Assembly: GCF_950295315.1 (NCBI RefSeq)
Contig: NW_026647302.1
Coordinates: 18,501-82,500 of the forward strand
DNA: 64,000 nucleotides
Direction of reading: 5' to 3'
DNA from: Erinaceus europaeus
Taxonomy: Eukaryota > Chordata > Mammalia > Eulipotyphla > Erinaceidae
The notes under the pieces are model-generated. The model saw nothing but the letters and a program-made list of their open reading frames with translations. It searched no databases and was not told where the DNA came from. Of the stretch, positions 56,640 to 64,000 are shown piece after piece (the first letter of the stretch is position 1; the number at the start of each line of letters is the position of its first letter). Position numbers and translations under genes: made by a program.

Positions 56640-56750
56640 TAGGTTGGGAGGGTGGCTTAGTGATAGAGCACATGCCCTCCATGTATGAGATCCTGGGTTT
56701 AATCCCTGACACTGAGTAAAGACAAGGAAAACAAAATAAATAAAAGTATC
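56640..56750 (+). mobile_element. tRNA-Ala-derived SINE or retropseudogene
   Basis: GGGTGGCTTAGTGATAGAGC, CATGTATGAGATCCTGGG and TTTAATCCCTGACACT closely follow tRNA-Ala (GTGTAGCTCAGTGGTAGAGC, GAGGCCCTGGGTTCGATCCCCAGCACC). It is followed by an A-rich tail AAAACAAAATAAATAAAAG. It is diverged and not a functional tRNA. Confidence 0.75.
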
Positions 56751-57436
56751 ATAAAAACTAGTGGAACAGTGCTTGTCTCTATCATAAAATAAATTACATG
56801 TATGGAAAGTGATTTTCAAAATGTCTTTAACCAGAAGTCTCAACAGAATTATGGGAAGCTAAAACTATACTTGAAGTATCAGTCTGTTCCATTACTTATA
56901 TCAGTCTGAAGCACAGGGCAGTAAGAATAGTAGCCCCACCTGCATGCAGGCCCTGCAGAATGAGGGACATTGAGGAACAAAGTTGTCCATTCCTAGGACC
57001 TGCCCGCTTCAGGGGCAGCCAATTCAGTAGGAATAAAGCAGCCCTTCAGAGAGACCTGGCAGGTGATATAGGGACTTGCTGAGGTTCCTTAAGCTGCAAG
57101 GGATTTTGGACAGGGCTCTCCCAAGAGTTGACTGAGGGGACCAGGCAATGTTAGCAGATCAGTGGTCTTGGTGTTAAGGATCACAGGCCCTGTAAGTTGG
57201 TTGAGCATCTCATACTGCATTGGTCCTGTCTTCTCTTGGTAGCAGATAGCTCCATGAGATAGAAAGCTGACTGAAGGCCTTCTGCAGGAGGGCAGGCAGA
57301 CTTTTCTGGGGTTAGGTTCAAGCTTCCTCTTCTGTCATGCTGGGTAGAGCCAGCTAGGGGGAGGGGCAAGGATGACTTCTTTTAGGCTGGAGCTAGCAGG
57401 CAGCTTATTCTGAGTTACATTCTCTTAGAAGGACCT
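56751..57436. other. Unique block
   Basis: GC content is slightly higher than its surroundings and no repeat is recognised. A 62-codon antisense ORF (57181-57369) has no support. Confidence 0.5.
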
Positions 57437-57439
57437 CTT

Positions 57440-57715
57440 GATTGTTTATTTTTCCTTTTGTTGCCCTTGTTTTTTATTGTTGTAGTTATTTTTGTTGTTG
57501 TTATTGAAGTCGTTGTTGGATAGGACAGTGAGAAATGGAGAGAGGAGGTGAAGACAAAGAGGGGGAGAGAAAGACACCTGCAGACCTGCTTCACTGCCTG
57601 TTAAGTGACTCCCCTACAGGTGGGGAGCCGGGGGCTGGAACCAGGATTCTTATGCCAGTCCTTGTGCTTTGCTCCATGTGCGCTTAACCCAATGCGCTAC
57701 CACCCGACCCCCCCC
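57440..57715 (-). mobile_element. SINE-A (antisense)
   Basis: TTGTTTATTTTTCCTTTTGT, AAGTCGTTGTTGGATAGGAC and CTACCACCCGACCCCCCC make a full copy. Confidence 0.95.
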
Positions 57716-57796
57716 TTTTGATAATAGGTATGAGATCACTTTCCCATAAATTTGACTTATTTTATGAGGGAGACAAGCACTGTTCCACTAGGTTTA

Positions 57797-58019
57797 AAAA
57801 AATTTTATTTATTCCCTTTTGTTGCCCTTGTTTCTTTTTTTCCCCCTTTTATTGTTGTAGTTACTATTTGTTACTATTGTTGGATAGGACGGAGAGGGAG
57901 AGAGAAAGATAGACACCTGTAGACCTGCTTCACAGCATGTGGGGAGTTGGGGGCTTGAACCGGGATCCTTCCGCTGGTCCTTGTGTTTTGTGCCACATGC
58001 GCTTAACCTGCTACACTTT
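57797..58019 (-). mobile_element. SINE-A (antisense) with internal deletion and duplication
   Basis: It runs from AAAAATTTTATTTATTCCCT to GCTTAACCTGCTACACT. It lacks part of the purine-rich middle and the AAGCGACTCCCCTGCAGG segment. TTCCACTAGGTTT / TTCCACTAGTTT flank it (57783-57795, 58023-58034). Confidence 0.92.
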
Positions 58020-58079
58020 CTTTTCCACTAGTTTCTTATGATACTCTATTTTGTTTTCCTTGTCTTACTTGGTGTCAGG

Positions 58080-58320
58080 GATTTTTTTCTTTTTTAATTT
58101 TTTTATTGCTGTAGTTATTGTTGTTAGATAGGACAGAGAGAAACGGAGAGAGGAGGGGAAGACAGAGAGGGGAAGAGAAAGACACCTGCAGACCTGCTTC
58201 ACTGACTGTGAACTGACTTTCCTGCAGGTGGGGTGCCAGGTGCTTGAACTGGGATCCTTAAGCCGGTCTTTGGGATTTGTGCCACATGCGCTTAACCCGC
58301 TGCACTACTGCCTGACTCCC
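58080..58320 (-). mobile_element. SINE-A (antisense) with target-site duplication
   Basis: It runs from TTTTTTCTTTTTTAATTTTT to CTACTGCCTGACTCCC. GGTGTCAGG flanks it (58071-58079, 58321-58329). The host around 58330-58390 looks like an old antisense SINE. Confidence 0.95.
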
Positions 58321-58544
58321 GGTGTCAGGTATTAAACCCAGGATCTCATACATGCAAAAGGTAGTAGGACAGTTGTACATCTCATTCTACTTCACCACTA
58401 CCACCGGAGTGCCAGTCTCCTTCTACCACAACCCCAGCTGCCTTCCCATAAGCGTCTTTTTATTTGATCTTTTTGTTTGCTCTTATAAATGTAGAAGCAT
58501 TCCTATATAGTAGTAGTGATTGAATTGAATTTTGTTGACTACTT

Positions 58545-58832
58545 TTTTTTTTAAATATTTATTTATTTATTCCCTTTTGTTGCCCTTGTTGTTCTATTGT
58601 TGTAGTTATTATTGTTGTTGTCGTTGTTGGATAGGACAGAGAGAAATGGAGAGAGGAGGGGAAGACAGAGAGGAGGAGAGAAAGATAGACACCTGCAGAC
58701 CTGCTTCACCGCTTGTGAAGCGACTCCCCTGCAGGTGGGGAGCCGGGGTTCGAACTGGGATCCTTATGCCAATGCCGGTCCTTGTGCTTTGCGCCACCTG
58801 CGCTTAACCCGCTGCGCTACAGCCCGACTCCC
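58545..58832 (-). mobile_element. SINE-A (antisense), near consensus
   Basis: TTTATTCCCTTTTGTTGCCC, TTGTTGTCGTTGTTGGATAG and CGCTACAGCCCGACTCCC match the copy at 41018 almost perfectly, with one short insertion (ATGCCA). CpG sites are well kept. Confidence 0.96.
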
Positions 58833-59644
58833 GTTTAACTTTTTTTTTAACTTCTTCGTCCTCTAAAATTTTCTGCCAAAAACTCTAGTATACAGAACTG
58901 TTTGCTCTGAATATAAAATGGTTGAGAAGGATTTCTTGCTATTTCCTGAACCAGCCTTACTCGTTCACATCTTTGTGTATTGCCTGTGGTATTTCCTCTT
59001 TTTAGAATGTTTCCTGACTGGGAACTATTGCTGAGCCCTAATAACTTTCTATTTTCCTGTTAGCTATTCAGTCTCTTCTCCTGCCATTGTACTTGAACTT
59101 ACTATGTTTTTACACGGTCTCCACCCTGCATTTTAGTAGATTGATTATGTTGCTGTTTCCTGTGTTACTCAGTGCCCTCTTATTTATTCCATTTTTAGGC
59201 CAAATATAGGTGCTCAGAAAAACATTTCTTAAATAAAATACTCTAAGGGCCAGACCTTTGGATCCAGCAGTCAAAATAAATAAATAAACAAATAAAATTT
59301 AGCTGCTCCCTTTTTTTTTTCTTCATTAAAGCACTCTCAGAATTCCAACAGAACATTGCTGTGACCTTGATTAAACTGTGAATTTTATTTGAAAGTGAAA
59401 ATTGGGATTTTGGAGACTATTTATAATAGTGTGATAGCAGTCTTTTGCAGTGTGTTCATGTGAATATGCTGTAACAACTAAAGGGGTTTGTTTTAATTGG
59501 AGTATCTTTTGGCAATACTTAACATTATCTAAGAATTCCAGAAATGATAAATTTAGGTGTAGGAAGTGTATGGAAAGGGACCCCCCCCCCCCCCCGTACT
59601 GTTGCTTGTTTTTGTCGTTTCTCCATAAGTGTTTTTTTTTTTTT
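58833..59644. other. Mostly unique intronic sequence
   Basis: A SINE-B-like scrap with an AATAAATAAATAAAC tail lies at about 59245-59296. A 15-base C tract is at 59581-59595 and a T tract at 59631-59645. Confidence 0.5.
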
Positions 59645-59777
59645 TAATTTTTAATATTTATTTCTTCATTCATGTACTTCAATGTGAAAAAGTCAGATGA
59701 TCACTCTGGATCAAATAATGTCAGCATTGAGCATCAGGCCTTATGCTTTTAAGCCATTGCCCACCTCCAGAGCCCCA
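59645..59777 (-). mobile_element. Diverged SINE-B (antisense)
   Basis: AATATTTATTTCTTCATTCA, GATGATCACTCTGGATCAAA, GCATCAGGCCTTATGC and CCCACCTCCAGAGCCC are in order. A T-rich tract follows (59788-59817). Confidence 0.75.
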
Positions 59778-60084
59778 ACCTGCTTCCTTTTTTTTTTCTT
59801 TTTTTTTTTTTTTTTTAAAGAACTAGTTTGTATGGGCAAAACCTTGTGTTTGAGCTCCTTTGTTTCCCGGCTAGTATCATATAGGAGGACCATGCACTGT
59901 GGAGGTGTGTTCTCTTCCCTGCCCTTTCTTGTCTGTCTCTGTCTTTGACACACATGCTCACCTGTACACACGCAGAAAGAAAAATTGATCCAGGAGTGAT
60001 GAAATAGTACATGAGCAAGGTGCCAGCACAAACAAAACAAATAAAAAAACCCCAAAGAATTCTGCCTACCTAGGTGCCTCTTTC

Positions 60085-60187
60085 AGGACCAGATCACCGA
60101 TCATATGTGGTGCTAAGGACTGAATTTCGCACTCATGCATACAAAGCATGCACTCTACATTCTGAGTAACCTGCTGACTGCAGGAGA
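60085..60187 (-). mobile_element. Degenerate antisense SINE
   Basis: ATGTGGTGCTAAGGACTGAA, TGCATACAAAGCATGCACTC and GTAACCTGCTGACTGC fit the antisense head of an old SINE. A SINE-F-like end lies just before it (59985-60050). Confidence 0.52.
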
Positions 60188-60271
60188 CCCTTATTCTAAT
60201 CACTTTAGGATATATTCTTCTCAAAGTTTAGTTTTTCACTTATATTCACACACACATGTGTGTATATATAT

Positions 60272-60407
60272 CTTTTTTTTTTTTAATTTATTTCACCAGA
60301 GCACTGCTCAGCTCTGACTTATGGTGGTGTGGGGGAATTGAACCTGAGACCTTGGAGCCTTGGGCAAGAGAGTATCTTTGCATAACTATTGTGCTATCTC
60401 CCCCACC
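60272..60407 (-). mobile_element. SINE-D (antisense) with target-site duplication
   Basis: CACCAGAGCACTGCTCAGCT, ACTTATGGTGGTGTGGGGGA, TTGAACCTGAGACCTTGGAG and AACTATTGTGCTATCTCCCC are present. TGTGTATAT-like flanks occur on both sides (60259, 60409). Confidence 0.92.
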
Positions 60408-60465
60408 TATGTGTATATGTATCTATGAAAATGCAGATCTATTAAGAAAAAGTATTTATTTATTT

Positions 60466-60808
60466 TGGATTCCAGGGTTATTGCTGGGGCTCGGTGCTAA
60501 TCCACTGCTCCTGGAGGCCATCTTTTCCCCTTTTGTTGCCCTTGTTCTTTTTTTTTTTTTAAATCATCGTTGTTGTTATTGTTGTGGTTATTGCTGTTGT
60601 TGTTGGATAGGACAGAGAAACCAAGAGAGGAGGGGAAGACAGAGGTGGGGAGAGAAAGACAGCTACCTGCAGACCTACTTCGCCGCCCATGAAGTGACCT
60701 CCCATCCCCCATGCAGGTGGGGTACTGGGGCCTTGAACCAGGATCCTTATGCCGGTCCTTGTGCTATGTGCCATGCATGCTTAACCCGCTGCACTACTGC
60801 CTGGCCCC
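60466..60808 (-). mobile_element. SINE-A' (antisense)
   Basis: TTCCAGGGTTATTGCTGGGG, TAATCCACTGCTCCTGGAGG and GTTGTTGGATAGGACAGAGA, ending CTACTGCCTGGCCCC, are present. The CACGAATC-type segment is shortened. Confidence 0.94.
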
Positions 60809-60908
60809 TAAAAGTGATATTTTTTTATGTGCTCTGGAAGTTGTAGTTTTAGGGTTATTTTTGGAGGCCATTCAGTACATGTAGATCTACCCTTTTAAGA
60901 GTAAATAT

Positions 60909-61213
60909 GGGAGTCGGGCGGTAGCACAGTGGGTTAAGCGCACGTGATGCAAAGCGCAAGGACCCCGGTTCAAGCCCCTGGTTCAAGCCCCCGGTTCAAG
61001 CCCCCGGCTCCCCACCTGCAGGGGAGTCACTTCACAGGCGGTGAAGCAGGTCTGTAGGTGTCTTTCTCTCCCCCTCTGTCATCCCCTCCTCTCTCCATTT
61101 CTCTCTGTCCTATCCATCAATGAACGAGATCAATAACAGCAACAGTAATAAATACAACAATAAAAAAACAAGGGCAACAAAATGGAATAAATATCTTAAA
61201 AAATATTTAAAAA
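60909..61213 (+). mobile_element. SINE-A with triplicated B box
   Basis: GGGAGTCGGGCGGTAGCACA opens the copy. A 13-base unit GGTTCAAGCCCC(C/T) occurs three times in tandem, placing B-box matches at 60967-60977, 60980-60990 and 60993-61003. The rest is complete. AAGAGTAAATAT flanks it (60897-60908, 61214-61225). Confidence 0.97.
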
Positions 61214-61225
61214 AAGAGTAAATAT

Positions 61226-61964
61226 TTTATCCCAATAAATTTTTGATTGCTATTCATTACATGATATATATATATATAATCTTTATAATGAGACTCTTTC
61301 TGTGATTCTTCTTGGATACATATGAGCTTCCTTGGATTCATATGAGCTTGGATACATAATGAGCTTCCTTTCTTCTCTCCCCCTCTTCCTTTGAGAAGGG
61401 AGAACAGACATAGGAGTGATAAACACAACACCATTCATGGAGCTTCTTTTGAACCAGCTCTAATTTTCTCATTTGTTGCTGGGACTCAAAACTTAGTACC
61501 TCATAAGGTAGATACTCTACAGAGTAAGCAGCCTCCCTGTTCATGAATACTATTGTAGTTAGATCTCATAGAAGTGGTGGTGCTGCTTTTCAGTACTCTA
61601 GTATTCTGTATATTGAAGTAAATAAAGTATATTATATTGGGAAGATTGACAAACTTAACTGTGTTTGTGAACTTAATTTATAATGTCATTTTAGTTACGA
61701 AGAACAAGGACCAAGTGTAAAATCCAAGTTTCTCAACACTGCATCAGAATTACTCCCTGGAGTTTTTAGGTGTATCTTCGCGCCAAGAGAGTGAATCTGT
61801 AGGTCTATAAATAAATACAAATGGTTTTTGGAATGAGGAGGGAAGTTAAGTACAAGGGTTATACCCTGAAACTTTCTTAGAACACTCAGGTTGCTCAGTT
61901 CTAGTTCACTAGCTAGTTTACTACATAAAGTACAATTAAATATAGAAGAAATAATTGATTAAAA
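61226..61964. other. Unique intronic block
   Basis: A TA-rich run lies at 61261-61278. ATATGAGCTTCCTTGGATTC-type sequence is partly duplicated at 61320-61350. No repeat family or exon recognised. Confidence 0.5.
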
Positions 61965-62157
61965 TATTATTTTATTTTAATGAGAGGGGTAACAGAGGCT
62001 AGAGCATGTTTCAGCTGTGGTTTATGGTGGTGCTAGGGATTTATGAGTCTTATCTATAATTCCTTTGCATAACTGTGGGCTAGCGGGGCCTTGAACCTGG
62101 GCCCTTGCACACTGTAATGTGTGTGCTCAAAACAGGCGTGCCACTGCCTGCCCCCCA
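61965..62157 (-). mobile_element. Chimeric or nested antisense SINE: D and C parts
   Basis: TTAATGAGAGGGGTAACAGA, GGTTTATGGTGGTGCTAGGG and TTCCTTTGCATAACTGTG (D, antisense) run into GGGGCCTTGAACCTGGGCCC and GCGTGCCACTGCCTGCCCCC (C head, antisense). Confidence 0.75.
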
Positions 62158-63174
62158 CCTAAGTTAATATTTCTTAGTCCCCCTGCAAAAACCTAGCACA
62201 ATATAAGTGCTTACTACTATTTTAAGGTGCCAGAGAGAAGAAAGGGATTATTTTAGCTGGAAGATACAGCAAAATTATAAGCACAAAGGGTGAATAAGAC
62301 ATTTTGTAAGGTTGTGTTATAGCTTATATAAATATGTTGAATATAAATGGATGTTTAAGTGTTTTTCATGGAAAAACAAGACATTCTAAATCAGCTACCT
62401 ATAGGACATAGTGGTAGAGGAGGACTGATAGTAAAAAGGAAAAAGAAATGTTTTCCAGGAGTGATGAAATTGTGCAGGCACAAAAGAACCAGCAACTTAA
62501 TTCACGATGAAAGATGATGAAGAACTTGTAGTCTGGTGTATTGATTCACAGTTGCTTTGATTTGCTCAGATTTTGTGTGTATGTGTCTTTGATATGTTGA
62601 AGGCCTTACACATTAACTCTTCCATTTCTAAAGAACAGTTCAGATTTCTTGTTCATGGTACTGATAGGGAGCCACAGAAAGCAAGACAAGAATAAGGTAA
62701 GCTTGATATGGTTTCCAAAAGTGTTTGTGGTACTTCATTAACATTTTGTAAAGCAATAAAGACTTGGAACTAGATTTAGTTATTAGTTGGTGCAGTTAAA
62801 TATTTTTATGGAAACAAGGTGCTTGAGGTGAGAATTAGAGAGTTTACAAATGAGTGAAGTGATAATTGGCAAAGTTCCTGAGGTGTACTCTGTAGGTGTT
62901 CAGACATAAAATTATTTGTGGCGAATTGACAAACCCTATAAATAGCTTTATGAAATTTAATATTTTCTCCCCAGTATGATGTAAGATTAAGAGAAATTGC
63001 TTTTACATCGCAGTCACCTGTTGAGCCTGCTATTTGACTGTTGGTCGTGACTATTCTTAAAGTAAAAGCAGAGTTTCTTTGTGTGGCATGAGATGCTCTA
63101 GGAATAGAGACTTATATATCAAGTTTCTTATCAGCCTGTTTCATTCTTGCCAGCCTACTAATGTGAATGATTCA
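62158..63174. other. Unique block, largest repeat-poor part of the 3' end
   Basis: About 1 kb with no recognised interspersed repeat. No exon-like ORF with splice signals is seen. AT-rich and possibly ancient single-copy sequence. Confidence 0.5.
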
Positions 63175-63425
63175 CTTTTTGGGGTGCAGTGGGGTTTGGG
63201 ACTTCACACCCATGTGATTTTACCACTCTTGGAGGTTGTTTTTCTTCTATTTCTTTGCCTTCCTTTCAATTTCAGATAGAGGCAGAGACCCGACAGTATT
63301 GTTCTACCTTTCATGAACCTTCCTCAGGTGCAGTACATAGTGCTTTGATAGGGTTCTGGGGATTTGAGCCTAGGTCCAGATCATAATAAAGTACGTGTTT
63401 CACCAAGCTAGTTATTTCCCAACTC
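63175..63425 (-). mobile_element. Old tRNA-derived SINE (antisense)
   Basis: GGTGCAGTGGGGTTTGGGAC, CACTCTTGGAGGTTGTTTTT, AGAGACCCGACAGTATTGTT and GATTTGAGCCTAGGTCCAGA keep the antisense layout of an older A'-like SINE. Confidence 0.62.
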
Positions 63426-63497
63426 TCCATTATAGGCTTCTGAATTTCTGCTTGTATCATTTTTTTGTTCGGAGTGGTGACTAAAACTTCAAACCTG

Positions 63498-63624
63498 GGG
63501 GCGGGGAGATAGCATAATAGGCTTGCAAAAAAACTTCATGCCTGAGACTTCAACATTCTAGGTTCAGTCCCTGGCATCTCCATAAACCAGAGCTGAGCAG
63601 TACTCTGGTATACAAAAAAAAAAC
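63498..63624 (+). mobile_element. SINE-D
   Basis: GGGGAGATAGCATAATAGGC, TAGGTTCAGTCCCTGGCATC, CATAAACCAGAGCTGAGCAG and TACTCTGGTATACAAAAAAA make a complete copy. Confidence 0.92.
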
Positions 63625-63814
63625 TATTTTGAACTCTGGTAACCCAACACAAATGTTTTCTCTGACCATTCACTTTCCCAGACAAGTTGGCCGTTTTCTG
63701 TTAGTGATGCAGCATAGCTGTAGAGTTAGATTTCTGTGCTAGACTGACCTAGAATCTTACCCTGACTTAAACATGTGCTATCTCTGGAATCTTTTATTTT
63801 TTATTTTTAGTTGA

Positions 63815-63958
63815 GGCAGGAGAGAGAGCATAATGGTTATGCAAGTCTTTTCTGCCTGAGACTGTGGCTTCATTCCCCAGCACCACCATAAGCCAGAGCT
63901 GAGCAGTGCTCTTCTTTTTCTCTTTGTGTATCTCTCATTAAAATAAAATAAAAATTGA
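63815..63958 (+). mobile_element. SINE-D reference copy
   Basis: GAGAGCATAATGGTTATGCA, CATTCCCCAGCACCACCATA, AGCCAGAGCTGAGCAGTGCT and ATTAAAATAAAATAAAAATT are present. It is the clearest sense example of this family in the window. Confidence 0.95.
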
Positions 63959-64000
63959 GATTAATCCATGTCATCATTTTAATAATTAAAAATATATAAT

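Overview
This is a gene-poor, retroposon-saturated stretch of mammalian nuclear DNA. The organism call rests on the repeats. Most of the window is made of a few tRNA-derived SINE families of the kind known from hedgehogs (Erinaceidae, ERI-type SINEs), with older mammal-wide MIR, L1 and DNA-transposon fossils beneath them. I infer a hedgehog or close relative such as Erinaceus; this is recognition, not a database result.

Region 1-1035 is ordinary intergenic DNA with one SINE and one MIR remnant. Region 1036-2800 is a CpG island with GC boxes and a GC-rich leader. It holds two very small coding exons on the + strand (ATG at 1717; exon 1717-1732, an 86-base intron, exon 1819-1873). Together they encode a short, strongly basic N-terminus beginning [17 protein letters not shown] do not recognise the gene. 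From 1874 to 64000 I see no convincing further exon, so the rest is best read as a very long intron of that gene. Long ORFs elsewhere are mostly chance openings in GC-rich or SINE sequence, or decayed L1 ORF2 pieces.

Repeat vocabulary used below. SINE-A: about 270 bases, head with A box TAGCGCAGCGG-like and B box GGTTCGAGCCC-like, a CAGGTCTGCAGGTGTC body, a pyrimidine-rich middle, and a tail ending in an AACAAAAGGGAATAAA-like string. SINE-A': SINE-A with an extra distal module containing CTCCAGGAGCAGTGGATTC. SINE-B: about 150 bases, head GAGGTGGCGCAGTGGATAAA, distal GGTTCTTTCTCTC and AATAAATAAATAAA. SINE-C: about 220 bases, head CCAGGTGGTGGCGCACCTGG, distal TCCAATAAATAAAGATAA. SINE-D: about 130 bases, head GCATAATGGTTATGCAAA, distal CCATAAGCCAGAGCTGAG. 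SINE-F: older degenerate tRNA-like elements often carrying CCACTGGGAGCAGTGG. Repeat-G: a LINE-like unclassified repeat found three times.

Layout after the promoter: dense SINEs and L1 ends from 3.1 to 15 kb, a young-looking solo LTR at 14913-15236, a mosaic of nested SINEs from 17.6 to 24.2 kb that includes a retroposed half tRNA-Ile at 18747-18784, a quieter block at 28.1-29.5 kb, Repeat-G at 36 kb, quiet blocks at 35.3-36.0, 38.1-38.9, 42.1-42.8 and 49.5-50.4 kb, the longest L1 fragment at 54310-55655, and a mostly unique tail from 61.2 to 63.2 kb. SINEs and L1s lie preferentially antisense to the predicted gene, as expected inside a transcription unit. I found no protein-coding system beyond the 5' end of the one gene. 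The most interesting material is the retroposition record: half-tRNA insertion, SINE dimer, B-box triplication, chimeric SINEs and the unclassified Repeat-G.
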